Of a stretch of DNA of 58,168 nt, positions 8,949 to 16,361 are shown piece by piece; position 1 is the stretch's first letter, and the number at the start of each line of letters is the position of its first letter. The position numbers and the translations under genes are program-made. The notes beneath the pieces were generated by a model, which was not told where the DNA came from, did no database searches, and saw nothing but the letters and a program-made list of their open reading frames with translations. Origin of the DNA: Streptomyces alanosinicus (GTDB taxonomy: Bacteria; Actinomycetota; Actinomycetes; Streptomycetales; Streptomycetaceae); assembly GCF_014650595.1 (NCBI RefSeq), contig NZ_BMVG01000042.1, positions 1-58,168 of the forward strand, in the 5' to 3' direction.

Positions 8949-9039
8949 CGACAACTCCGTGCGGCGACGCCGTACGACACCTCCCTACGACACCTCCCTA
9001 CGACAACTGCGCACGACAACTCCGTACGACAACTCCTCG
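8949..9039. repeat. Seven tandem 13-bp units upstream of the FAH-fold gene
   Basis: Seven head-to-tail 13-base units run from 8949 to 9039 with consensus CGACAACTCCGTA. Units 3 and 4 are identical (CGACACCTCCCTA), unit 6 matches the consensus exactly, and unit 2 is the most diverged. The array ends 14 bases before the ATG at 9054 and fills most of the 134-base gap between two genes of the same operon. It may bind a regulator, shape the mRNA, or be a slippage product. Confidence 0.9.
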
Positions 9040-9053
9040 ACGAAGAGAGCGAC

Positions 9054-10034
9054 ATGAAGATCGGACGTGTACTGCGGGACGGCCCCGACGGGCCGGTGCC
9101 CCGGCTGGTGTCGGTGCACCCGGAGACCGGTACGGTGCTCGACCTGGCCGCCGAGGAGCGGCGCAGGCTGATCGACGCCGGTGCCTCGCCGCGCCGGGCC
9201 GTGCGGCTGGCCGCCGCACAGTTCCCCGGCAGCCTGACGGAGGCGCTGGAGAGCGGCCCCGCTTTCCGGGAGGCGGCCGACCGGGTCCTGAGGGACGCCG
9301 ACCCGGCTCTCGGTATCCCCCTGTCCGAGGTGCGGTGGCTGGCGCCGGTGGACCCGCCGGTGCTGCGGGACTTCAACGCCTTCAAGAACCACGAGGCCAC
9401 CGCCCCCGACGTGTGGTTCGAGGTGCCGCTCTTCTTCAAGATCAACCCGTCGACGATCGTCGGCCCCGGTGAGCGGATCGTCTGGCCGGCCGGCTGCGAG
9501 CACCTGGACTACGAGCTCGAACTCGGCCTCGTCATCGGCTCCCCGGCCCGCGACCTCACCCCGCAGACGGCCCGCACCGCCCTGTTCGGGGTGACCGTCT
9601 TCGACGACTTCAGCGCCCGCAACCTGCTGCGCCACGAGATGGAGGGGCGGCTGGGGCCGGCCAAGGGCAAGGACTTCTCCACCGCGCTGGGCCCCTGGGT
9701 GGTCACCGTCGACGAACTCGACCTCACCGACCTGACGATGACCGCCTACGTCAACGGCGAGGAGTGGTCCCGCGGGAACAGCGGCTCGCTGGTGTGGAGC
9801 ATCGAGGAGATCCTCAGCTACGCCTCCCGCTCGGAGCCGCTGGTGCCCGGTGAGGTGATCGGCACCGGCACGGTGGCCGGCGGCAGCGGCTGGGAGCTGG
9901 GCCGCAGGCTGGAGCCCGGCGACACCGTACGCCTGGAGATCGACGGCGTGGGCCGGCTGGAGAACACCGTCGGCGCGCCCGACCCGGTGCGCTGGCAGCC
10001 CACTCCCCGCAAGCGGGCGGGGGCCGGGCGATGA
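9054..10034 (+). CDS. Fumarylacetoacetate hydrolase (FAH)-family protein
   Basis: This encodes 326 aa from ATG 9054 (MKIGRVLRDG). A typical two-part FAH protein: a variable N-terminal ~100 residues and a catalytic domain with FKINPSTIVGPGERIVWP, LDYELELGLVIG (metal-binding E-x-E), FDDFSARNL and GTGTVAGGSGWELG. FAH-fold enzymes hydrolyse, hydrate or decarboxylate beta-diketo acids formed after aromatic ring cleavage. Beside a PKS this suggests processing of an oxidatively opened polyketide ring. It overlaps the next gene by four bases. Confidence 0.92.
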   Translation: MKIGRVLRDGPDGPVPRLVSVHPETGTVLDLAAEERRRLIDAGASPRRAVRLAAAQFPGSLTEALESGPAFREAADRVLRDADPALGIPLSEVRWLAPVDPPVLRDFNAFKNHEATAPDVWFEVPLFFKINPSTIVGPGERIVWPAGCEHLDYELELGLVIGSPARDLTPQTARTALFGVTVFDDFSARNLLRHEMEGRLGPAKGKDFSTALGPWVVTVDELDLTDLTMTAYVNGEEWSRGNSGSLVWSIEEILSYASRSEPLVPGEVIGTGTVAGGSGWELGRRLEPGDTVRLEIDGVGRLENTVGAPDPVRWQPTPRKRAGAGR

Positions 10035-10459
10035 CGGACAACGCGGCCATCGCCCGCAGGCTGTTCACCGCGCTGCAGGACGCCGACGTCCCGGTGATCC
10101 ACGAGCTGATCGCCGAGGATCTGGTCGACCACAGCCCGATGTTCGGCCGTAACGCCTTCGAGCGGGAGAACCTCAAGGAGTCCGCGGTCCGCTTCAAGAC
10201 CGCCTTCCCCGATGTCCGCATCCGCACCGAGCATGTGCTCGCGGACGGGGACAAGGTCCTGGTGTACGAGATCGTCAGCGGCACCCACACCGGCCCGTTC
10301 GGCGAGCGGCCGCCGACGGGGCGCACGATGCGCGTGCAGGCCGCGCACGTCCTGCGGATCGCCGGCGGCAAGGTCGTCGAGCACTGGTCCGTACGGGAGC
10401 TGGACAGCATGCGGGCCGCACTGGGCGTCGACGCGGACGGCACCCCCCATGGCGACTAG
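10031..10459 (+). CDS. SnoaL-like polyketide cyclase / ester cyclase
   Basis: This encodes 142 aa from ATG 10031, overlapping the FAH-family stop. The product has the NTF2/SnoaL-like fold pattern: an N-terminal helix with IARRLFTALQDADVPVIHEL, a DHSPMFG segment, an EHVLADGDKVLVYEIVSGTH strand pair and a closing HVLRIAGGKVVEHWSVRE. SnoaL proteins catalyse ring-closing aldol chemistry in aromatic polyketides. Related proteins act as hydroxylases or isomerases, so the reaction is uncertain. Its stop abuts a dispersed repeat at 10459. Confidence 0.85.
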   Translation: MTDNAAIARRLFTALQDADVPVIHELIAEDLVDHSPMFGRNAFERENLKESAVRFKTAFPDVRIRTEHVLADGDKVLVYEIVSGTHTGPFGERPPTGRTMRVQAAHVLRIAGGKVVEHWSVRELDSMRAALGVDADGTPHGD

Positions 10460-11489
10460 GCCCTGTCCTCAAACTCCCGCCTGCCTGGGGGCGGGGCCTA
10501 GCCACGGCCGGGCCGGGAAGGGCGGCGCCGGGCGGGACGGCGGGGGCTGGATCGACGTCCACGCCCATCTGGTGCCGCCCTCCTTCGACCGGGCCTGGCA
10601 CGACGCCCCGCCCGCCCACCGGGACGGCATGCCCGGCCTGCCCGCGTGGTCCCTCGCCGGGGCGCTGGAGGACATGGACCGCCTGGGGGTGCGGGCCGCG
10701 GCCGTCGGCATTCCGTCCCCCGGGGTGAACTTCGGTGATCCCGGGCGGGCCGCGGACCTGGCCCGCCGGTTCAACACCGAGTGCGCCGGGCTCGTCGCCG
10801 ACTCAGGGGGCCGGCTCGGCCTGCTGGCCTGTCTGCCGCTGCCCGACACGGACGCCGCGCTGGCGGAGATCGCGGCGGTGGCGGACCTGCCCGAGGTCCA
10901 TGGGTACGTCCTGTTCACCAACTACGACGGCCGCTACCTGGGCGATCCCTCGTTCCGGCCGGTCCTCGCCGAACTCGCCCGGCGCCGCGCCACCGTGCTG
11001 CTGCACCCGACCTCGGCGCCGGCCGTGCCGGCCCCGGGCGTCCGCCGCCCGCCGAGCGCGCTGCTGGAGTTCCCCTTCGACACCACCCGGTGTGTCATCG
11101 ACCTGGTGCTGTCGGGGTCGCTGGCCGACTTCCCCGAGGTGCGGTGGATCGTGCCGCACGCCGGAGCGACGCTGGGCGTGCTCGCCGACCGGGTGGCGGC
11201 GCTGACCGCGGCCATGCATCCGGACACCGAGGTCGATGTGCTCGGCGCGCTGCGCTCGCTGTACTACGACCTGGCGGGGCCGGTGCTGCCCCGGCAGCTG
11301 GACACGCTGCTGCGTATCGCGGACCCGCTGCGCCTGCTGTACGGCACCGATCTGCCGTTCTTCCCCCGGGAGCCGGTCCACCGCTGGCAGGGCGAACTGG
11401 ATCGCACGGGCCTGCTGGACGAGCGGCAGCGGAGTGCCGTGGCCCGGGAGACCGCCGCCACGCTCTTTCCCCGGCTGACCGCGGCGTGA
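10449..11489 (+). CDS. Amidohydrolase-2 family protein (ACMSD-like decarboxylase or hydrolase)
   Basis: This encodes 346 aa from ATG 10449, inside the end of the SnoaL-like gene. It is the only ATG/GTG in this frame before the conserved core. The core begins WIDVHAHLVPPSF, followed by HPTSAP, WIVPHAGATLGVLADRV and LLYGTDLPFF, which supply the metal-binding His and Asp residues of the ACMSD/gamma-resorcylate decarboxylase group. It probably decarboxylates or hydrolyses a polyketide-derived aromatic or muconate-like acid. The first ~20 residues (MATRPCPQTP...) are encoded by a dispersed repeat, so the natural N-terminus may have been replaced. Confidence 0.85.
   Translation: MATRPCPQTPACLGAGPSHGRAGKGGAGRDGGGWIDVHAHLVPPSFDRAWHDAPPAHRDGMPGLPAWSLAGALEDMDRLGVRAAAVGIPSPGVNFGDPGRAADLARRFNTECAGLVADSGGRLGLLACLPLPDTDAALAEIAAVADLPEVHGYVLFTNYDGRYLGDPSFRPVLAELARRRATVLLHPTSAPAVPAPGVRRPPSALLEFPFDTTRCVIDLVLSGSLADFPEVRWIVPHAGATLGVLADRVAALTAAMHPDTEVDVLGALRSLYYDLAGPVLPRQLDTLLRIADPLRLLYGTDLPFFPREPVHRWQGELDRTGLLDERQRSAVARETAATLFPRLTAA
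10459..10485. repeat. Dispersed 27-bp repeat, copy A
   Basis: The segment starting GGCCCTGTCCTCAAACTCCC matches copy B at 15067-15093 in 23 of 27 positions. It begins at the last base of the SnoaL-like stop codon and codes for part of the amidohydrolase N-terminus. Confidence 0.75.
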
Positions 11490-11490
11490 G

Positions 11491-11510
11491 GGCGGCGGCG
11501 GCCCGCCGCC
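11491..11510. terminator. GC-rich hairpin after the tailoring operon
   Basis: Perfect 8-base arms GGCGGCGG and CCGCCGCC enclose a 4-base loop directly after the amidohydrolase stop. The site lies between convergent genes. There is no T tract, so this is a Streptomyces-style hairpin. Confidence 0.55.
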
Positions 11511-11515
11511 CCCCG

Positions 11516-11571
11516 TTCCGGCTTCGTCACGTGGCCATGTGACTTCCGGCTTCGTCACGTGGTCATGTGAC
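11516..11571. repeat. Two tandem 28-bp copies carrying a CACGTG-type palindrome
   Basis: Copy 1 (11516-11543) and copy 2 (11544-11571) differ at one base. Each holds a 16-base near-palindrome (TCACGTGGCCATGTGA in copy 1). Copy 2 covers the LuxR-type gene's stop codon, so its last codons (HMTT) derive from the repeat. Confidence 0.85.
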
Positions 11572-12163
11572 AGCGCCCCCGTCGTGCGGCCGGGGAACGG
11601 CGGGAGGGTTCGCTCCCGCACCGCTCGTCCTCGGCCGTACCCGCGTCGTCGTCCGTCTTCGAGGAACGCGCCAGACCCAGCCAGATCGCCATGGCCTCGG
11701 CCCGGTGGCGGGCCCCCAGCTTGGCGAACAGCCGGTTGATGTGGTTCTTGACAGTCTTCTCGCTGATGAACAACTCGCGCGCGATCTCGGTGTTGGTGAA
11801 GCCGCGCGAGAGGACATTCATGATGTCCCGCTCCCGGTCGGAGACATCTCCCAGGAGTTCCTGCTCATCGGCCTCATCGGCGGTGGCCCTGCCCGCCGGC
11901 GGCGAGATCAGTACGGACCCCCACGTGTTCACCAGACAGGGAACGTGTGCGAGATCCTTCCTGTGCTCCTTGCGGATCCGCCACAGGACTAAGTCCCCGT
12001 CGGCCGGGCTGTCGCAGGGCTGGGCGGCACCGTTCCGCAGGATCACATAGGGGTGGACCGGCGCTCCGCAGGAGCATTTCGAGACGGGTTCGGATCGAGG
12101 ACCGGCATGGGAACGACCATCGGAAACAGACACCTGGAATTCGCGTACGGCATTGCCTGTCAT
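11555..12163 (-). CDS. LuxR-family transcriptional regulator with cysteine-rich N-terminus and a TTA codon
   Basis: This encodes 202 aa from ATG 12163, with GGGGGA 11 bases upstream. An ATG at 12181 is an alternative. The C-terminal half holds a LuxR/NarL helix-turn-helix: DVSDRERDIMNVLSRGFTN and ISEKTVKNHINRLFAKLGA. There is no receiver domain. The N-terminal part has Cys30-x-Cys32 plus Cys50 and Cys76, which could bind a metal. Leu58 is encoded by TTA (complement 11990-11992), so translation should depend on the rare bldA tRNA, as for many pathway-specific activators. Divergent from the LysR gene, it is probably a cluster regulator. Confidence 0.85.
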   Translation of the reverse strand: MTGNAVREFQVSVSDGRSHAGPRSEPVSKCSCGAPVHPYVILRNGAAQPCDSPADGDLVLWRIRKEHRKDLAHVPCLVNTWGSVLISPPAGRATADEADEQELLGDVSDRERDIMNVLSRGFTNTEIARELFISEKTVKNHINRLFAKLGARHRAEAMAIWLGLARSSKTDDDAGTAEDERCGSEPSRRSPAARRGRCHMTT

Positions 12164-12355
12164 GCTTTTTGTTTCCCCCATTTGGTGAGCTAGGCGCTCC
12201 TGGTCAAATCCTTTCCAGTAAAGTTGTCCATGCAGCGGAGTGCCCATCACGGAATGATTTGTGCAGATCGGCTGCACTGTCGAAACGGTACCTCGTACTC
12301 CGCTGTGAAGATCCACCGTGAGACGGAAGTCACCCGGCGGCCGTGACTGACTTAT

Positions 12356-12370
12356 TTTCGACCCCCGAAA
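12356..12370. promoter_or_regulatory. Candidate LysR-type operator (TTTCG-N5-CGAAA)
   Basis: A perfect 5-base dyad TTTCG/CGAAA around ACCCC contains the T-N11-A core typical of LysR boxes. It lies in the 282-base intergenic region between the divergent LuxR and LysR genes, about 76 bases before the LysR start. Confidence 0.5.
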
Positions 12371-12445
12371 TTTACTTTCCTTGTACAATAAACCGGCCCG
12401 GGGCTTGTCGTCCAGATCAATCGTGATAATCGGGGGTTGCGCCAG

Positions 12446-13390
12446 ATGAAATCCGTGGACCTGAACCTCCTCACCGCCCTCGACGCACTGCTGGAGGAGG
12501 GCAGCGTCACCGGTGCCGCGGAGCGGATGCGGACCTCCACCCCGACCATGAGCCGGACCCTGGCCCGGTTGCGCCGGGCCTTCGGTGACCCGCTCCTGGT
12601 CCGCGCGGGCCGCCAGATGGTGCCGACGCCCCGCGCCCTGGCGGTCCGGGAGCAGGTGCGCTCGCTGGTCGAACAGGCCAACGGGATGTTCGCGGAGACC
12701 GGGGCGCCCGACCTGACCTCGCTGAAGACGACCTTCACCGTGCAGGCCAACGACATGGTGATCGGGGCGCTCGCCCAGCCGCTGCTGAGCACCATCCACC
12801 GCCAGGCCCCCAATGTCACGGTCCGGTTCGTCCCGGAGGACTCCGGCGACAGCACCCCGAAGCTGCGCGAGGGCGCCACCGACCTGGTGCTCAGCGTGGC
12901 CGACTTCGCCTCCGCCGAGGTCAACAGCGAACGGCTCATGGTCGACCGGGTGCGCGCCGTGGTGCGGGCCGGGCACCCGCTGCTGCGCGGCGAGGTGACC
13001 CGGGAGCGATTCGCCGCGGCCCAGCACATCAGCGTCTCCCGGCGCGGCCGGCTCGCCGGCCCCATCGACGACCACCTCGCCGAGTACGGGCTGCACCGGC
13101 AGGTGGTCTCCGTCGTGCCGAGCTGGGTCGCCTCCTGGCACATGCTCGCGCGGAGCGACCTGGTGGGGCTGGCCGCCGAGCGGCTGAGCCGCGAGGCCGT
13201 CTCCCTGCTCGATCTGCGCACGCTGCGCATTCCGCTGCAGCTCCCGCCGATCGTCGTCGCGCAGTCCTGGCACATCCGGCACCAGGCCGACCCCACCCAC
13301 ACGTGGTTCAGGCACTGTGTGCGCAGCGTCTTCGAAAGCCGGCAGACCGACGGCCCGGCGCACCCCGACGGCGGCCCGGCCGCCCCCTGA
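12446..13390 (+). CDS. LysR-family transcriptional regulator
   Basis: This encodes 314 aa from ATG 12446, with GGGGG nine bases upstream. A TTG at 12437 is less likely. The N-terminal winged HTH is DLNLLTALDALLEEGSVTGA followed by AAERMRTSTPTMSRTLARLR. The rest has the periplasmic-binding-like co-inducer domain (LKTTFTVQANDMVIGALAQP to the C-terminus). The length is typical. It is transcribed away from the LuxR gene and toward the second oxygenase gene. A pathway intermediate may be the co-inducer, by analogy with catabolic LysR regulators. Confidence 0.92.
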   Translation: MKSVDLNLLTALDALLEEGSVTGAAERMRTSTPTMSRTLARLRRAFGDPLLVRAGRQMVPTPRALAVREQVRSLVEQANGMFAETGAPDLTSLKTTFTVQANDMVIGALAQPLLSTIHRQAPNVTVRFVPEDSGDSTPKLREGATDLVLSVADFASAEVNSERLMVDRVRAVVRAGHPLLRGEVTRERFAAAQHISVSRRGRLAGPIDDHLAEYGLHRQVVSVVPSWVASWHMLARSDLVGLAAERLSREAVSLLDLRTLRIPLQLPPIVVAQSWHIRHQADPTHTWFRHCVRSVFESRQTDGPAHPDGGPAAP

Positions 13391-13529
13391 ACAATTGGAT
13401 TGCCGCCATCCGCAATGCTGCCTTATCAGGATTGCATTTTGTGACGCTCGTGCCTGCGGATACCGTGGAAATTGACGCTGCTCAGCGGTGTATGAATTTC
13501 CGGACAAGGTAGGCAGGCTGGTGCTGGAT

Positions 13530-15017
13530 ATGCAGAGCAATGATTACGACGTCCTCATCTCCGGCGGTGGACCGGTCGGCCTGATGCTCGCCTGCGAGCT
13601 GCGTCTGCACGGGGTGTCCACGTTGGTCGTGGAGCGTCTCGCGCCCGGGGCCAACGAGCCGAGGACGCTGACGATCCATGCCCGCACCCTGGAAATAATG
13701 GACCGCCGGAATCTGCTCGCGGATTTCATGGCCGCGGAAAAGGCCACGGCCAATCTGGACGAATATCGCCGCCGGCTGGCGAACACCTCCGCACGCGGGC
13801 ACTTCGCCGGGCTCTTCGTGCTGGGCCGTGGCACCGTCACCACCGAACAGCCCCAGGAACTGGCGCTCTCCCGTGAGGCCACCGAGGCCATCCTCACCCG
13901 CCGGGCGACCGGCACCGGGGCCGTCGTCCGCCATGGCGCCGAGGTCGTGGGGCTCGCGCAGGACGCCGGCGGTGTGGCGGTCACGGTGCACGACGCACAG
14001 GGCACCAGCGTGATCCGGGCGGGCTATGTGGTCGGCTGCGACGGCGGACGCAGCACCGTGCGCAAGCTCGCCGGCATCGACTTCCCGGGCACCGAACCCC
14101 AGACGGTGAGCTGGATGGGCCTCGGCACGGTCACCGATCAGGACCGGCTGCCCATGGGCTGGCAGCGGCACGAGCGCGGCTGGTTCATGCGGATGCCCGA
14201 CGGCCGTATCTCCACCACCGAGTGGGACCGCCCCGTGCCCGAAACCCCGCCCACGATCGAGGAGTTGACCGAGGCCGTCCACCGCATCACCGGTGAGCGC
14301 CTCCAGTTCACCGACGTCCGCTTCGTCTCCCGTTTCACCGACAGCACCCGGCTGGCCGCGCAGTACCGCACCGGGCGCGTCCTGCTCGCCGGAGACGCGG
14401 CACATGTGCACTTCCCCGCGGGCGGCCAGGGCGCCAACCTCGGCCTCCAGGACGCGGTGAACCTCGGCTGGAAGCTCGCGGCCGCCTGCCAGGGCCGCCC
14501 CGGGCTCCTGGACACCTACGACACCGAGCGGCGCCCGGTCGCCGCCCGCGTCCTGCACAACACCCGCGCCCAGGTCGCCCTGATGCGCCCCGGCGCCCAG
14601 GTCGACGCGCTGCGCGAACTGGTCGCCGAACTCCTGGGCTTCGACGACGTCAACAACCGTCTGACCGACGCCGTCTACGGCACCGACGTCCACTACGGCG
14701 GCGGCGACGACCCGCGCGTCGGCATCTTCGTCGCCGACCGGCGGCTCAAGACCGAGGCCGGGACCGTACGCCTGGCGGAACTGCTGCGCGAGGGACGCCC
14801 GCTGCTGCTGGACCTCACCGGCACCTCCGCCGCCGTACGCACCGCCGAACCCTGGAGCGACCGGGTACGGGCCGTCGCCGCCCGGGCGGACGGCGCGGAG
14901 GCCGCCGTCCTGCTCATCCGCCCCGACGGCCATCTCGCCTGGGCCGGTGACGAACCCTTCCCCGGCGCGGACCTGCGCACCGCCCTGACCGACTGGGCCG
15001 GGCCGGCCCGCACCTGA
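13530..15017 (+). CDS. FAD-dependent aromatic polyketide hydroxylase (PgaE/RdmE-type)
   Basis: This encodes 495 aa from ATG 13530, with AGGCAGG about 12 bases upstream. FAD motifs are canonical: VLISGGGPVGLMLACELRLH (GxGxxG), VGCDGGRSTVRKLAGI (DG) and LLAGDAAHVHFPAGGQGANL (GD). The middle domain and a short thioredoxin-like tail match group A flavoprotein hydroxylases of aromatic polyketide clusters. This is the second such enzyme in the cluster and has an intact GxGxxG, unlike the one at 5712-7283. It probably hydroxylates the polyketide ring system. Confidence 0.92.
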   Translation: MQSNDYDVLISGGGPVGLMLACELRLHGVSTLVVERLAPGANEPRTLTIHARTLEIMDRRNLLADFMAAEKATANLDEYRRRLANTSARGHFAGLFVLGRGTVTTEQPQELALSREATEAILTRRATGTGAVVRHGAEVVGLAQDAGGVAVTVHDAQGTSVIRAGYVVGCDGGRSTVRKLAGIDFPGTEPQTVSWMGLGTVTDQDRLPMGWQRHERGWFMRMPDGRISTTEWDRPVPETPPTIEELTEAVHRITGERLQFTDVRFVSRFTDSTRLAAQYRTGRVLLAGDAAHVHFPAGGQGANLGLQDAVNLGWKLAAACQGRPGLLDTYDTERRPVAARVLHNTRAQVALMRPGAQVDALRELVAELLGFDDVNNRLTDAVYGTDVHYGGGDDPRVGIFVADRRLKTEAGTVRLAELLREGRPLLLDLTGTSAAVRTAEPWSDRVRAVAARADGAEAAVLLIRPDGHLAWAGDEPFPGADLRTALTDWAGPART

Positions 15018-15066
15018 CCGACCCTCGCCGCCCCAGCTCCCCGACCGCTCGTCCCCAGAGGTCCTG

Positions 15067-15093
15067 GGTCCTGTCGTCAAATTTCCGCCTGCC
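15067..15093. repeat. Dispersed 27-bp repeat, copy B
   Basis: The segment starting GGTCCTGTCGTCAAATTTCC matches copy A at 10459 in 23 of 27 positions. It lies just upstream of the MFS gene, and the strong ribosome site AGGAGGAGGA follows eight bases later. Confidence 0.75.
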
Positions 15094-15113
15094 CGTCCCT
15101 AGGAGGAGGACCC

Positions 15114-16310
15114 GTGCCCCTCGCACTGGCCGCACTCGCCCTGGCCGCCTTCGGCATCGGCACCACCGAGTTCGTCGTGATGGGCCTGCTGCCGACCATC
15201 GCGCACGACCTGGACGTCTCCATCCCCGACGCCGGATATCTGGTCTCGGCGTACGCCCTCGGCGTGGTCATCGGCGCCCCGCTGCTCACCCTGGCCGCCC
15301 GCCGGCTGCCCGCCAAGACCACGCTGCTGTCGCTGATGGGCCTGTTCACCGTCGGCAACATCGCGACCGCGCTCGCCCCCGACGAACCGGTCATGCTGGT
15401 GACCCGGTTCGTGGCCGGGCTCCCGCACGGGGCGTTCTTCGGGGTGGGCGCCGTCGTCGCCGCGGGCATGGTCTCCGCGGACCGCACCGCCAAGGCGGTG
15501 TCGATGATGTTCCTCGGCCTCGCCCTCGCCAACATCGCGGGTGTCCCCCTCGGCACCTATCTCGGCACCAGGATGGGCTGGCGCTCGGCGTTCGTGGTCG
15601 TCGCCGTCATCGGTGTGCTCAGCGTGCTCGCCATCGCCGTGCTGATCCCCCGGCAGGAGAAGGCGGCCCCGACCCGCGCCCGCGACGAACTCGCCGTGTT
15701 CCGCCGCGGCGAGGTGTGGCTGGCGCTGGGCACCGTCACCGTCGGCTTCGCCAGCATCTTCACCGTCTACAGCTATGTCGCCCCGCTGCTGACCGAGGCC
15801 GGCGGCTTCAGCTCCGCCTCGGTCAGCTGGCTGCTGGTCCTGCTGGGCGTGGGCATGACCGTGGGCAATGTCATCGGAGGCCGCGCCGCCGACCGCGCCC
15901 TGATCCCCAGCCTGTACACCGCCCTGGCCGCGCTGACCGTCGTCCTGGTGCTGTTCGCGCTGGCCGTCCCTCTGAAGGTCACCGCGGCCATCGGGCTCTT
16001 CGCCGCCGGCGTCGCCGGGTTCAGCCTCGGCCCGATCATGCAGACCTTCATCATGAGCAAGGCCCCCGACAGCGCCTCGCTGGTCTCCGCCTCCGTCCAG
16101 TCCGCGTTCAACATCGCCAACTCCCTCGGCGCCTACCTGGGCGGGCTCACCATCTCGGCCGGCCTCGGCTACACCTCGCCGGTCTGGCTCGGCGCCCTGC
16201 TCGCCCTGGTCGGACTCGTCATGGCCGTCGTCGTCACCACGGCCACCCGGCACGGACAGGGCCCCGAGACCCTGTCCGTCCGACAGCCCCAGCTGAACAA
16301 TCAGAAATGA
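15114..16310 (+). CDS. MFS exporter (AraJ/Cmx-type)
   Basis: This encodes 398 aa from GTG 15114, placed by the strong AGGAGGAGGA ribosome site. The product starts directly with a membrane segment containing FGIGTTEFVVMGLLPTIA. It has about 12 hydrophobic helices and the MFS motif LVSAYALGVVIGAPLLTLAA, close to AraJ and chloramphenicol-efflux type transporters. In this cluster it is the likely exporter or self-resistance pump for the polyketide. The next gene follows within about 50 bases. Confidence 0.9.
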   Translation: MPLALAALALAAFGIGTTEFVVMGLLPTIAHDLDVSIPDAGYLVSAYALGVVIGAPLLTLAARRLPAKTTLLSLMGLFTVGNIATALAPDEPVMLVTRFVAGLPHGAFFGVGAVVAAGMVSADRTAKAVSMMFLGLALANIAGVPLGTYLGTRMGWRSAFVVVAVIGVLSVLAIAVLIPRQEKAAPTRARDELAVFRRGEVWLALGTVTVGFASIFTVYSYVAPLLTEAGGFSSASVSWLLVLLGVGMTVGNVIGGRAADRALIPSLYTALAALTVVLVLFALAVPLKVTAAIGLFAAGVAGFSLGPIMQTFIMSKAPDSASLVSASVQSAFNIANSLGAYLGGLTISAGLGYTSPVWLGALLALVGLVMAVVVTTATRHGQGPETLSVRQPQLNNQK

Positions 16311-16361
16311 CCTTCAGAAGTGACCTTCAGAAGTGACATACGCAGTGGAAAGGTGTCAGAG

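Noticed and set aside
8949..9039. CRISPR array
   Set aside because: Units are 13 bases and contiguous with no spacers, and no cas genes are present in the window.
11516..11571. A parS-like centromere site
   Set aside because: The CACGTG-type palindrome lacks the TTTC/GAAA flanks of the ParB consensus, unlike the perfect site at 25426.
12164..13540. N-terminal extension of the LuxR frame to 661 codons
   Set aside because: It runs antisense through the LysR gene, which has clear HTH and effector domains. The ribosome site and composition support ATG 12163.
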